A stretch of 64,000 nt of DNA, taken from contig BROI01000001.1 in assembly GCA_027923505.1 (NCBI GenBank), positions 1,396,501 to 1,460,500 of the forward strand. Reading direction: 5' to 3'. Source of the DNA: Mayamaea pseudoterrestris (Eukaryota; Bacillariophyta; Bacillariophyceae; Sellaphorales; Sellaphoraceae). This document shows, one piece after another, positions 18,674 to 29,266 of this stretch (the stretch's first letter is position 1; each line of letters starts with the position of its first letter). Position numbers and translations under genes: made by a program. The notes beneath the pieces were generated by a model that saw nothing but the letters and a program-made list of their open reading frames with translations, was not told the origin of the DNA and searched no databases.

Positions 18674-20398
18674 ATGTCACGACTAGACAGACATTTCATT
18701 CGCAGCACTTTATGCATCATTCTTGCTCTAAGCACTAGCCATGCATGGTTGCCTCCCTTTTTATCGACTGTAACCTCAAGGCCGCCTTCCGAAACGGAGT
18801 CACCCGCACCTCCGCAATCACCCCAGGAACTTGCCGAGGAACAAGCTCGCGCGCGACACAACAATGAAGCCTTTAACGCCCTCTTTGCTCACGCCGACGA
18901 GCACTTGCAGCCAACGCCGCTTACGTTTACGGCACCACTTCCAGCCGACCTTGCGCCTGGCTGTCTGTTGCGCATGGGTCCCAACGGTGCGCCACCTGAA
19001 GACGCATTCTTGGATGGTGACGGCATGATACATTCCATTAGCTTTCCACCAGCGTCCTCTGGTCTGCAGCCGCAATACTCGTGCGCCTATGTCAATACGG
19101 CCGGACGGCAAATGGAAGCCGTTTCCAACGGCAAGCGATTCATTGGAACACTTGGCGCGGCGCCCCAGGGCTGGCCCTTGCTGGGAGCCTTGGTGCGAAA
19201 CATGATCAACTTTCGAACCATTCAAGGATTGGAAGATTCGTGCAACACTGCCGTTGCGCAGCATGGATCCACCGTCTTGGCACTGATGGAGCAAGGTCTG
19301 CCGAGTGAAATACGAATCAAGCAAGACTCGAGCATGGAAACGGTGCAAGCGAAAACAACGTTGAATGGCGCCATTCCAAACAATGACATACTGAGCGGAG
19401 GTCAATTGAGTGCGCATGGTCGCACATGTCCAATCACGGGCGAGCGCATTCACGTCAGCTACTGCTCGGCGACGAAACCGTACGCTCGGGTGGACATTTT
19501 TGGTGTCGAGCGTGACTTGGATAGTGGCAACGTTCAAGGCTGGAAGTTAAAGCGGAGCATTCCAGTCAATGACATTGATGTTCCAGTCATGATTCATGAC
19601 AGTGCCATTACCGAAAACTATGTCATTATATTAGACTTTCCATTGACCATTCGACCCGAGCGAATGATTCGTAACATGTTTCCAGTCGAGTACGAACCAG
19701 CACACGGAGCGCGAATAGGATTGGTGCATCGGCATGACGAGAGTCGGCAGACGCAGTGGTATGATGTGGAGGCAGGCGTCGTGCTGCATACAATGAATGC
19801 ATACGAAGATGCAAATGGGCGAGTGGTGCTGCAAGCCCTTCGAAGCGAGCCTCGTTGTGACGAGAGCTACTTGAGCCAATACGCTAGTGCCTTTCTATAC
19901 GAATGGGTACTGGACCCAACAACTAACAAGTTGTCGGAATACTTTTTGAACAAAGACACTCTGGTTGAGTTTCCGGTCATTGACGATCGTTACACAGGCA
20001 TGGACGCCAAGGAAGGATACGCTGTATCGGTCGCCTCAATTGGAGGTCCGCTGCGGGTCAACCGAAATCCAAAAGTCGGGATTACGCTCGATGGTGTCGT
20101 CAAGTTATCTTTGTCGGGCGATGATAATGGCCGAGTGCTGAGTCGCTACACGCTTCCGCAACGTTGGTACGGTGTCTCTGAACCGACAGTCGTCCCAAAG
20201 AAAGATTCTGAGGGTTGCTACGTCTTCGTCGTGGCTACCCAAGTTCCGTTGGAGGCACCAACTAATATGGAAACTTCTCGTGTGATCCTTCTGGACGGAG
20301 ATGACTTGTCAAGAGTGGTCTGGGAGGCGGAACTTCCATTCACTGTGCCGTATGGACTCCATTCGAGCTACATCCCTTGGGATGAGCTGGTGCAGTGA
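18674..20398 (+). CDS. carotenoid cleavage oxygenase (CCD/NCED/RPE65 family), copy 2
   Basis: 574 residues, identical to the gene at 13375-15099, with the same four His ligands and the same plastid-type leader. Its 5' and 3' flanks are also the same for more than 1 kb each way, so the same control is expected. If both copies are real, the gene dose is doubled. Confidence 0.95.
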   Translation: MSRLDRHFIRSTLCIILALSTSHAWLPPFLSTVTSRPPSETESPAPPQSPQELAEEQARARHNNEAFNALFAHADEHLQPTPLTFTAPLPADLAPGCLLRMGPNGAPPEDAFLDGDGMIHSISFPPASSGLQPQYSCAYVNTAGRQMEAVSNGKRFIGTLGAAPQGWPLLGALVRNMINFRTIQGLEDSCNTAVAQHGSTVLALMEQGLPSEIRIKQDSSMETVQAKTTLNGAIPNNDILSGGQLSAHGRTCPITGERIHVSYCSATKPYARVDIFGVERDLDSGNVQGWKLKRSIPVNDIDVPVMIHDSAITENYVIILDFPLTIRPERMIRNMFPVEYEPAHGARIGLVHRHDESRQTQWYDVEAGVVLHTMNAYEDANGRVVLQALRSEPRCDESYLSQYASAFLYEWVLDPTTNKLSEYFLNKDTLVEFPVIDDRYTGMDAKEGYAVSVASIGGPLRVNRNPKVGITLDGVVKLSLSGDDNGRVLSRYTLPQRWYGVSEPTVVPKKDSEGCYVFVVATQVPLEAPTNMETSRVILLDGDDLSRVVWEAELPFTVPYGLHSSYIPWDELVQ

Positions 20399-20509
20399 CT
20401 CGTCGCGACGAGATTTGATAAGAAACTTAAACTTTACATATAATTACATGCATTTAATTTTTGTTGGTTCGTGCAATTACTTGAGCGCAATATATTGGAC
20501 GATTATACT

Positions 20510-20632
20510 TCAGCAAGTAAAGCATCCGGAATTGGGCAACGCTGTGCTGCACAATCGGTTGAGACAACACAACGGGGTTTTGGTCTCCCGAACAAACTTC
20601 TTCTTCGTAGTGTCATAGCATGTGCAAAGAGT
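20510..20632 (-). pseudogene. MYND-gene fragment, copy 2
   Basis: Identical to the relic at 15211-15333. It predates the 5.3-kb duplication because both units carry it. Confidence 0.75.
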
Positions 20633-20709
20633 GTGCTTCGTTGTTGTTGCTATTCGACGGTCAAGTGAGATCTCGCTTTGCCTCGTCTGTGTAGGTGCCA
20701 AATCCGTTT

Positions 20710-20772
20710 CGGTCTGACTCTCGTCAGATCGGTCCCTTCCGCCTGTGGCAAAGTGCAAATTCCGGCGCGCAG
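20710..20772. repeat. short dispersed repeat, copy 2
   Basis: Identical to 15411-15473; related to 52498-52564. Confidence 0.55.
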
Positions 20773-20812
20773 CAATCATGAGGCGTCTAATTATTGCCCA
20801 CTAACTTAAAAA

Positions 20813-22165
20813 TCAACGTCTTGACTTCTTTCCTTTTGGTCTCGCTCGCAGTTTGTTGACATTGCAAAACACCTTGTGAGCGTACCAATCAGCTCTCTGG
20901 CAGTCTGCAGAACAATCTACAGCTACATCGCAGCCATTGCACGTGAAAAAGTTCGTCGAGTGTAGTGCGGTGGTGCACAATTTGTTAAGGCAATGAAATG
21001 ACGTTTGGGTCTTTCGAACCAATTCTTTCTTCTTAGCCTCAAAACAAGAGCATGGGGCACGATGGATGAGGAAAAGCGACAAGCACTCGAACCCATTCAG
21101 GCCGATGGAGTTTGAAATGCTCGCTTCGTCAGCAGCCGGCGGTATCTCCATCGCTTGTTCTAAAAGTATCAAGATCAAGCCAATCGGTAAAGTTTGAGTC
21201 ACAATAAGCTTCTCCTCCTCCTCTTCTCCAATCAGAGTAAACAGCATATTAAGACCTTTTGCAGTCAGCTTCTGTAAGAAAGTGGGACCGTCAGAGAGAC
21301 AAGGCAGAAGGATATTTCTGGCACGCGACCGGCCAATTGTCTCCCATTCTTCGATGTTAAACAATCTCACTTGTTGCAAAATTGCAGCCATTCGCTCTTC
21401 GTACGGATCACATCCGTCGGCCTGCATTGTGTCATATCCATGTTTGCAGTTGGGCGGCGAGTTGACTAACTTGACCTTTGCTGACGTGAATAATTTGCAC
21501 TTGAACCTGTGTCGCGGCCAATCCCTCTCTTGACAAGAGACAGAACAATATGTGATGGAACAATTCTCACATTCAAATACATCTAGACCTTTGATTATTT
21601 TAAAGCACCCTCGGTGTTGGCAAAAGTGCCCAGTGGGTGTGTCCTTTAATTTCGCCTTGACGTGATCAAAGCATGAGCACGGAGCCCGCTCAACGTAAAA
21701 CAATAAGAGGTTCGCCGGGTACATCAGATCACCGATCCCGTATTGCTCTTGTTCTGTTATCGATCCCTCTCCATTTCTCTCTACGTGGGTAACAAGCGTA
21801 CATAGCACATTCAGTTGATTGCAGTTTGGTTCCAGACAAGTCCATAGTCGAAGACCTGTCGCGACGATTTTTCGGATCATCGTTTCATCAAGGTTATTGA
21901 TAATGTCAACAATTGATGACCCCATATTTGCTACCACGTTATCGCAGTTGGTTCCTTGGATTTGACTAAACAGTATGATTACGTGCCTCATTACGTTGTT
22001 CATCTTGTCCTTGTAGGGATCTGATCCGTCTGGGAGAGTCGTGTCATATCCGTGGTCGCATGGTGGAGTCGTCGGCGTGTAGCATTCCTTGATGAGGTTA
22101 CATGCACGTTCCATCGATTCATGTAACGACTCGCCGTCCTTCATTTTGTTCTTTCTGCGGCTCAT
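20813..22165 (-). CDS. double MYND zinc-finger protein, full-length copy
   Basis: 450 residues from the ATG at 22165. Two MYND-type fingers are clear: residues about 195-235 (CQHRGCFK...CENCSITYCSVSCQ, then W..H...C) and about 395-435 (CLNKLCTT...CNGCDVAVDCSADCQ, then W..H...C). Each is preceded by a helical repeat and a short PCSCF motif (RAPCSCFDHVK and RAPCSCFEAKK). The motif HGYDT..DG.DPY also occurs twice (near residues 38 and 253), so the protein is an internal duplication of about 215 residues. MYND domains bind proline-rich peptides in protein complexes. No catalytic domain is seen; the role is unknown. Confidence 0.85.
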   Translation of the reverse strand: MSRRKNKMKDGESLHESMERACNLIKECYTPTTPPCDHGYDTTLPDGSDPYKDKMNNVMRHVIILFSQIQGTNCDNVVANMGSSIVDIINNLDETMIRKIVATGLRLWTCLEPNCNQLNVLCTLVTHVERNGEGSITEQEQYGIGDLMYPANLLLFYVERAPCSCFDHVKAKLKDTPTGHFCQHRGCFKIIKGLDVFECENCSITYCSVSCQERDWPRHRFKCKLFTSAKVKLVNSPPNCKHGYDTMQADGCDPYEERMAAILQQVRLFNIEEWETIGRSRARNILLPCLSDGPTFLQKLTAKGLNMLFTLIGEEEEEKLIVTQTLPIGLILILLEQAMEIPPAADEASISNSIGLNGFECLSLFLIHRAPCSCFEAKKKELVRKTQTSFHCLNKLCTTALHSTNFFTCNGCDVAVDCSADCQRADWYAHKVFCNVNKLRARPKGKKSRR

Positions 22166-22959
22166 CGTGTCAAAAACAAGTCCGGAGCTGTTGGAGGAGA
22201 GAGGAGAAGAGGTGATGAGATGTTATGATTGCTCAGGACACGGTTCGGTCTCAGGCAAGCATGCACAACAACACACACAGCTTCAATAGCTTGCCTCGTT
22301 TGCAATGCTTGATACGATCCGAATCTATGGCAATAAGGTCTACCGGTATCCAATCTGAAGATTTATCGCGCTTGAGAAAGGCCTTTTGATCGCCCTCAAT
22401 AAGCCGCGTTGCAGCCGCAGGAAATAACAATTTTTCTTCCCTTTTCCAAGCAAGGAGAAGTGCTTGAGCTTGATATAGAATGGCGATGGTAATACTAACT
22501 AACTCTGCGGCTTTTTATGGATACAATCAAGGGTCATCTTCTTTCCAAAAGCTGCAAGAAGTCGCTCGCAAAAGAAGAAACGGACTCGCGCGTTACGCGG
22601 TCATGCGAGTCCCGGAACGATCTTGGCGAGCGCGCCGGCGACGTGCCGCGGCAGTTTTCAATGCCGCTGCGAGTAACCGTCACTCGCTGAAAGCGACGAT
22701 TGTTGGAGGAACCATGGCAAGTAATGCAACAACGGCTGCAGCTGCTAATCACCTACCGGTATACACTTCTTGCCAGCTCTTGACTAACCTATTGAAAGCC
22801 TGCTAGTCTAATTTTGCTCGAATCTGATAGATTCGTGACTATTAGCTGATCGAGAGCTTCTAGCAAAGCCTTCAGGACCGCCCAGGTTTTCATCCGCACC
22901 TCCGAATACATTTTCGAACAGCCCTCGTTAACAATCATCTTTACTATCCGCTACAAACA
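22166..22959. promoter_or_regulatory. promoter region of MYND gene and HID1 copy A
   Basis: From 22570 on this matches 29965-30360 upstream of the second HID1 gene, with few changes over about 230 bp, including a TACCGGTA site (22754-22761). That block has an open plus frame (to 22806), but it gives no recognisable protein. The sequence left of 22570 is unique. I take the conserved block as the HID1 promoter and 5' leader. Confidence 0.45.
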
Positions 22960-25509
22960 ATGGGACAATCCGCTTCCAAAGTCAAATTCCGCGAATCCGT
23001 CAGCGCCCTGATTCAAGTCGACGTTTCCGCCGACGATGCCGACTTTTGGGACGAGCTTTGGAAGATTCCATCATCGGCGGCCGAAGTCTTTGAGCTGCTT
23101 CCAGCCGCCAGTGCCCGCAAGCTGCGGGACGAAAAGTTTGACAATCTGGCGACGCTCTTTACGCAGGCAGTGGCGCAGCTATGTCAAATTGTAGAGACGC
23201 CGTATAGTATTTACTTTGATCAAGCGCTGAATTGTGTCAGAGTTTTGACGAGGATTCTGCCATTCTTGCTGGAAAAGGGTGAGTAGGGAAAGGAGAAAAT
23301 TTTCTAGTGCTTGTCAAAAATTTTATCTTACTTTATTCCATCGGTTATTCATTTCACTACAGGAGACTTGGGAGAAGCCGACGAAAATGTAGAGCAGCTT
23401 TGCTGGGGAACGGGTGGACCCAGTCCAACCGACGAGCGGATCGGCCTCATGATTGGCGGAAACGAAATCGGCACAAGCCAGCAGGCTCCTCCATCCGTCG
23501 CCAAGCATCGAGCGGCTCTACTCAAGGAGCAGGAGGACGAGTTGAACCATCGCAACGACAATGAGGATGAGCAGGAACCATTGGCACTGCTAGTGGTGCA
23601 TGCGGCCATGCACATGCTCTTTCTGCCGCAATTCACATGCGACTTTTACGAGGATGCGTCCATTTCCAAGGATCCGCGCGGCAAGAATGCCGTCAAGACG
23701 AAGCGGCGCGCGGAAGATCCAGCGGCGGCCAAGGATGATCGCGAACTCAAGGCGGAAGCTGGATTGCGCGAGCGCAAGGTTGACTGGGGCGTTTCACTTG
23801 ACGCGGTTCCGGCCAGCATTGTGTGGGCACCAGGCGCGGGCGTGGTAGCGGCGGACATGGGTTACGATGCCAGCACGCGCAAGTATGATAAGAATCGAGT
23901 CGAAGTGTTGCGACTCATGCTGGCGGCGTGCTGCGATCCACTCTTTAGTCCGGCGGACGAGTACAATCCGCTGGCGAGCCGATGGTTGGCGGTGGCGACC
24001 GCAGCGGATGCGCCGAATGCGATTTGTCTCTTTTACAGTTTATTGAATACCATTGTAACGTATGATACGAGGCATTTGCCCGTGGCGGCTGGGTTTTCGG
24101 AGGGACATCACGTGAAACTTGTGGAACTGTCGGCGCAAGTGCTTTGCGTCTTGCTGGACTGCGGACTACCTGGCCATCCTGATCCAGTCATTGATCAGAA
24201 TGAGTCGCCATGCGTCGAGTTTGAAATAGCCTCCAAGGGTGGATTCAATATTTTTCGGACACTCTTAGCGAGGATTGATACGAGTCGTGAACTGACCTTG
24301 ATATACGAAGGGTTCGCCCGGTTATTGCGCAACGTATACGAAGCCGAGTCGACGTACATGGGTGGTGTCAAGTTGCAGTGCTTTCAAGAATTGCTCGTCT
24401 TGTTTTGGAAGTTTTTGGAGGAGAATCCCCTCTTTATGAGTCACATTCTCACCAGGTGCAATGTGAATGATATTATAGTACCAATTTGTTTCCTCATGTA
24501 CAAGAGTCGACGCGATCCAGCACAAATCGGTTTGGTGCATATCTGCACGTTTGTACTCCTGAAGCTATCTGGTGAGCGCTCATTTGGAGTGTGCTTGAAC
24601 AAGCCTTTCAACGTCAAACTTCCAACGGACTTGCCACTTTTTCACGGGTGTCATGCCGACTTGCTGACGATTACTTTGCACAAATTGGTTGTCAATGGTG
24701 CATACAAACTGGTACCACTGTATTCGTGCTTTTTGACGATCATTGCTAACACTTCTCCGTACTGGAAGTCGATGAGTCTGGTCGCTGCAGTCAAGTTGGT
24801 CAATCTGTTTGAGCTATTTTCGTCACCCAAGTTTCTTTACTCAGGCGAGTTTGCCTACCGCCACCTTGCACTGTTATTGGAGGTCTTTAACAATATTGCC
24901 CAGTACCAGTACCATGGGAATGCCCATCTTGTCTATGCGATTGTTCGACGAAAGGATGCGTTCGGACAGCTTGTTTCCTTGAGTTTGCAGAAGGCACAGG
25001 CGCAATGTCACAAGGTATACGGTGATCAAACTACTGTTGCAAGAGACGTTGACGCGCAGCCAGTGAGTTTGGATACAAAAGGCATTCCAAATTTGACGAA
25101 TATGCCTTCGGACGAAGACAACTCGCAATCGCAGTCGAGTAGTGTAATCGGAACACCCTTTCAGCCGACGGCCGAGTGGCTTGAGGAACTGAAGGCAAAT
25201 CTACCAATGGAGACCGTCACTCGTCTCCTCCAGCATCTCGTGCCGGTGGTGGATGAAATTGTTGCGCGCAAAGCGGGTGTCGTCGACGAACAGGAGATAC
25301 TTAACGTACTCAATGAGATTACCATGGTTGGACTTTTGCCGGTACCACACCCAATTGTCATTCGCAAGTACCAACCAAACCAATACACCGCATTGTGGTT
25401 CACGGCGTTCATGTGGGGCGTCATCTTTCTTCGTAACCAGTCATTGCCGCTGTTCGACGGACAGTGTATCGAGTTGTTCCAAGTGTCCGTGCAAGATGAA
25501 GAAGACTAG
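22960..25509 (+). CDS. HID1: HID1-like protein, copy A (one intron)
   Basis: Two exons, 22960-23278 and 23363-25509, joined over an 84-bp intron (GTGAGT...CTACAG), give 821 residues. The start MGQSASKVKFRESVSALIQ matches HID1, including the N-myristoylation Gly2, followed by FWDELW, a LATL block and LNCVRVLTRILPFLLEKGD. HID1 is a peripheral Golgi membrane protein needed for dense-core vesicle formation and trans-Golgi sorting in animals. The rest is helical-repeat-like. It differs from copy B at only three residues that I can see (Ser/Asn, Ile/Leu and Ile/Val), while many silent sites differ, so both are under strong selection. Confidence 0.93.
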
Positions 25510-25914
25510 TGTCGAGATGCTTTTGGGTGACCTTCATGTTTCGTCTACTACATACACGTATTTCAATGCTACTATAATCGTATCCTTTATAGTTTACCCG
25601 TTAGCTATTTAATAGCTACAGTTAGCATAAAATGTGCGAACAACAGACGCCAACGTTCGTAAAAAAATGGGACTCGTGCCCCTTACATGCATCGCTCGAC
25701 AAACTCGGCATGTAAAAGCACATTCTTTCTCGCCTCCCAAAGTTCAAGCAATATATGTCTTCGAGACAATGGTAGTGGGTCAACTCCATTATTTTTGGCC
25801 TTTGCACACCAAAATTGCTATTGTCAAAGGGTTGCGGCGAATCCGCAATTATAAGTTATTCTTCCGCGACAAGAGCAGCAAACAGTCCAAGCATAAACAT
25901 TCAAAGGCGAGAGA
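25510..25914. other. spacer, HID1 copy A to LRAT-fold copy A
   Basis: 405 bp, alignable with 32910-33303 in unit B with indels. The stretch AAAGTTCAAGCAATATATGT and following bases are well kept, probably promoter. No gene seen. Confidence 0.4.
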
Positions 25915-26773
25915 ATGAACATTTGTCCGGGCGATCATGTCTATCGTTGGGTGCGTTGCAACTCAAGTGGGCATTTCCAAACCTCGCAGCATCATCGTAT
26001 CGTCTTGGATGCATACTTTGACTCCGTCATTCATGATTGGATAATTCTGACAGCCGACTTTTCCAAAGAGCGTCGCGCAAAGTATTATGCCTCTTATGCC
26101 AGCTTCCTTAACCTTCCTTTGCAAGGAAATCGTCGCCTTGCGGCGCGCAAATCGCTTGCGTGCGATTGGACCAAGGTGACATACAGCTCGCGCAATGTTG
26201 AAAAGATATTCATTCAAAGCGGCTCCAGCACAACTGTGGCAAGCGACTCACCAACGCGGGTGCTACAGCGAGTTAATTTACTACTGAAAAGCCATGCCAA
26301 GGTCTCCAACACGTTTCGTAGTAGCTGCGAGTGCCTTTGCGTTTGGTGCAAGACTGGCATATTCAAGACGCTGCAGGCTGCATCCTTTGCGCACATTATG
26401 CGACGAGAGCGCCTCGACACGGCAAAGATGCTGGCTGGTGCCGCCGCCTTGGCAGCCGCCGCACAGTTTGCGGTTTGGCAGTGCATTGGAAGAGACGTGG
26501 AAGCTTCCATTGACATTGGCTTTTCCAGACCTAGTGGCAGCCTCAGAGGTCAGTGAAATGGTAACCAAGGCAGTCTTGTGCTGGATTGTGATTGCCACCA
26601 AAGATTGGGATACACTGGCCATGGAGAAAAAAGTTGATGCTCAGTCGACGCAGCCGGCACGAAGAATTCGCAAACAGTCGAATCATCGGTTAACAGCAAG
26701 GCAGGAGCAATATAAAGCTGTGAGTGTTCAAAGATCCATTTTACAGCCGAAACCAATTCGACGTTTAGTATAA
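25915..26773 (+). CDS. LRAT-fold (NC domain) protein, copy A, frameshifted at the C-terminus
   Basis: The open frame from the ATG at 25915 ends at 26556 (213 residues), but the next frame continues the homology with copy B to 26773. The shift is one extra T in 26521-26524 (TTTT, against TTT in copy B). The catalytic part is intact: PGDHVYRW, HHRIVLD, then CECLCVWCKTG, followed by a membrane segment (about 168-190). The shift replaces the basic cytosolic tail of copy B with 20 unrelated residues. It may be a sequencing error, or a copy with a real shortened tail. Confidence 0.75.
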
Positions 26774-27671
26774 TCTTTTGAGTAAAGTCCACACGCGTCT
26801 TTCCTTGTATGCACTATAGACAAGAGAGGTGTCGGGTTCGCCCTCTGCTTTTTCTCCGGCAAGCTGCCTAATGTTCGTTTTCCAGCGTTTTGTCAAACTG
26901 CCATCAGTGCTTTTCTTGCTGAATAAATAACAGCACATTTTTAGTTCTGCAAGAAAGGCTCGCAGTGATCATCCCCTTGTGTCGGTTCCAATTGTTGTGT
27001 GCTTTGTGTGATGATGTGTCGAGTGACGACGTGACAACGAGTCAATGTGGATTGTCAATGGCGAGAGGTGCATAGCCTGCCAACTAAATCACATTCACTA
27101 ATGACGAACGTCTGCATGCAGCTTATAAAAGAAGACTTGAACGATCGTCTGCCCATCAAGTGCCATGGTATGATTGCGGAGCGAGCTGCTCTCAAGTGTC
27201 GTGTGTTTTATGGGGCGGTTGTCGTTTCAATCGTGTCACGCATGTCGCACAAGCACTCAATTCGCTTACTGTAAGTAGCTAATCTTCTGTGCAATCTTGA
27301 CTTGAGTGTCCATATAGACTGGTCTTTGAGGTGAAAGTAATAGAGTTAATTACAGCAGTACAAAGTCTCTGCACATAATAGAGAGGAAAGTCAAACAGTA
27401 GATTATGATGCATCAAAGTCGCGACATGATTGACACCACACTTTGTGGGAGGTTTGAGTAGTGTTCGCGAATGAGTAGCCAAACTCTGCTCATCGTCGCG
27501 CACTTGTCTGCCGACCAATAATTCTATTCGCTCGCAGAACCGCGGAGTATACACGGATGGAGTAAAACGACTCAATTGTATGGCCCTCATCGAAGGGCAA
27601 TGACTCACAGCTGTCCTGGAGTGTACGCATCAGTAGTACTCAAATACCTTCCTGGCGTCGGCGTGACGCCC
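26774..27671. other. spacer downstream of LRAT-fold copy A
   Basis: About 0.9 kb, alignable with 34183-35058 but with many indels. On the minus strand, 27279-27608 can be read as a peptide shared in part with unit B (TPRFCERIE, RDDEQSLAT, TKCGVNHVATLMHH), but no shared ATG exists and indels break the frame. I call no gene. Confidence 0.4.
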
Positions 27672-27950
27672 ATGACATCACAGCTTATTATCAAAAGCTC
27701 GAAGTTGTTTTCGGGCAATAGCGGAAACATCGTGCCATTTTATCAGAAGCTGCGCCTTCGCGTTCCCTTTTCACTGTCATCGATCAAACATGACATGCCA
27801 TGCACCCACACGATTTGTACTCGCTCCACGGGCCGATCAACAAGACGAAAGCACGGCCGCGATACCGAAGCCATACTCCTCCATCCACTGACGATAAACA
27901 CTATTGCCTACGCACAAACACCATTATACCGGCAATTTGAAAGCAAATGA
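27672..27950 (+). CDS. possible upstream ORF overlapping the HA-domain gene by ATGA, copy A
   Basis: 92 codons (MTSQLIIKSSKLF... to ...PLYRQFESK), whose TGA overlaps the ATG of the next gene in the sequence ATGA. Unit B has the same frame, length and overlap. It includes 27734-27888, which is perfectly identical in unit B. It may be a translated upstream ORF or simply a conserved promoter/leader that happens to be open: most of the few differences elsewhere in the frame change the amino acid. No known domain. Confidence 0.3.
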   Translation: MTSQLIIKSSKLFSGNSGNIVPFYQKLRLRVPFSLSSIKHDMPCTHTICTRSTGRSTRRKHGRDTEAILLHPLTINTIAYAQTPLYRQFESK

Positions 27951-29266
27951 GTAACTCACAGCTTCCTTGTGCAGATTTAGATGCGCATGTCATGCGAAAA
28001 GGCACCTTTAGATCGCCGCTGCTGAGTCCGGAAAGTCCAGAAGGAAAGGAAGCAGAGATGCAAAACTCTGCGAGCTCGAGCAACAGCGAGTCAAAAGGTG
28101 CTGGCTCATTGAGTGAGCAGCAGGAAGCTGTCAGTCCAGCTGCAATGGCTTCTCAGAGTGCCGTTCCAAATCATAAGTCAAATCATGTTGAGGAAGGAGC
28201 ATCGATAACTGCTGCTGCGCAGGAGCCTGCCATTGTTGACTCATCCGATGCGCGATATGAAAACATGATCCAGGGTCTCATTGATTTTCAGCGTCAGCAC
28301 AACTCGCTTCAGATTCCTCGAGGTTATCGTTGGAACAATCGCAATCTCTACGAGTTTTGCAGAAACCAACGAAAGCATTACTTAAATGGCTTGCGAGGCA
28401 AGACACCGGCGCTCCTTCCGAAACGTATCGCACGACTCAGATCGATTGGGTTTGAGCTTGATCCAACGGGAGTGCAGGGACACAATGATGCTTTCGATGA
28501 TCGTCGCTGGGCAGTCATGTTCCAAGGCTTGCATGAGTTTTACACCAAGCATGGATCAGGAACAATCGTTCCGACTGGCTACCTTTGTGACAATAAGAGC
28601 TTGCATGATTGGTGTCGCCATCAGCGCAAACAATACTCCACCATTGTAGACGGAAAACCTGTATTGTCAGCCGAGCGAATCAAGCGTCTCCGGTCCATTG
28701 GGTTTGATTTGGATCCAACCAACCGGCGTCAGGACAGTCGATCGGAAAGTGAGCGCTGGGAATCAATGTTCCAGGCTCTGCTGGAGTTTCGTAGACAGTT
28801 TGGCTCCTTTTCGATACCTGAAGGCTACATGCACGACGGTCGCTCGCTGTCTAGCTGGATTCAGAATCAACGCCGCTTGTATACAAATCATTTGAAGCAT
28901 CACTCCCCGGCCCTGCTGCCGGAGAGAGCCATGCGTCTTGAAGCCATTGGATTCGATTTGATGCCTCGTCGATCTAGTACGAATTCTCCGAGCTTGAAAC
29001 GCAAGAGTAGCAATGATTCGTCCGAGTGTGGTGACGCTGCAGAAGGCGTAGAACACGCCGTACCGAAACATCCAGCTTGGTCTGGTCAGTCGACTCCTGG
29101 AGCTGTCGCACAGACGTATCCGTCACATTTGCGGCCAAATCCCTTACATATGACTCCTGCATGGGTCTTGCCACTTGTGAATGACACAATCGCCAAGTAC
29201 CAAGCCATGTCGCTTGAGGAGCGACTGCAGATTGTCAAGTCCTTCGACAAGAGCTTGCACCTTTAG
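27947..29266 (+). CDS. three-repeat helicase-associated (HA) domain protein, copy A
   Basis: 439 residues. After a disordered Ser/Glu N-terminus (1-100) come three HA repeats of about 70 residues: about 103-175 (RYENMIQGLIDF...RNQRKHY...RLRSIGFELDP), about 185-255 (RWAVMFQGLHEF...RHQRKQY...GFDLDP) and about 265-335 (RWESMFQALLEF...QNQRRLY...GFDLMP). HA domains are often found beside helicases and are common as stand-alone arrays in diatoms. They are thought to bind nucleic acid, but their role is not settled. No helicase motifs are present. The C-terminus (345-439) is Ser/Pro-rich with a short helix. Confidence 0.88.
   Translation: MSNSQLPCADLDAHVMRKGTFRSPLLSPESPEGKEAEMQNSASSSNSESKGAGSLSEQQEAVSPAAMASQSAVPNHKSNHVEEGASITAAAQEPAIVDSSDARYENMIQGLIDFQRQHNSLQIPRGYRWNNRNLYEFCRNQRKHYLNGLRGKTPALLPKRIARLRSIGFELDPTGVQGHNDAFDDRRWAVMFQGLHEFYTKHGSGTIVPTGYLCDNKSLHDWCRHQRKQYSTIVDGKPVLSAERIKRLRSIGFDLDPTNRRQDSRSESERWESMFQALLEFRRQFGSFSIPEGYMHDGRSLSSWIQNQRRLYTNHLKHHSPALLPERAMRLEAIGFDLMPRRSSTNSPSLKRKSSNDSSECGDAAEGVEHAVPKHPAWSGQSTPGAVAQTYPSHLRPNPLHMTPAWVLPLVNDTIAKYQAMSLEERLQIVKSFDKSLHL

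Larger units (their letters stand above)
20399..20812. other. spacer with MYND relic and short dispersed repeat, copy 2
   Basis: Same content as 15100-15513: MYND fragment at 20510-20632 and the short repeat at 20710-20772. Confidence 0.6.
16718..22016. repeat. tandem duplication unit, copy 2 (5299 bp)
   Basis: Right-hand copy. It begins TAGCTACGTTAACC directly after the cut MYND gene of copy 1 and ends inside the intact MYND gene, which continues to 22165. Apart from positions 16718-16829 it matches copy 1 throughout as far as I can see. Confidence 0.95.

Noticed and set aside
22480-22806. Open plus-strand frame upstream of HID1, partly shared with 29971-30198
   Set aside because: The shared part lacks a common ATG, and the two units differ by indels at its 5' end. 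Read as promoter or leader.
27279-27608. Minus-strand frame resembling 34741-34995 (TPRFCERIE, RDDEQSLAT)
   Set aside because: No shared ATG, and indels between copies are not multiples of three. Likely spacer that is open by chance.
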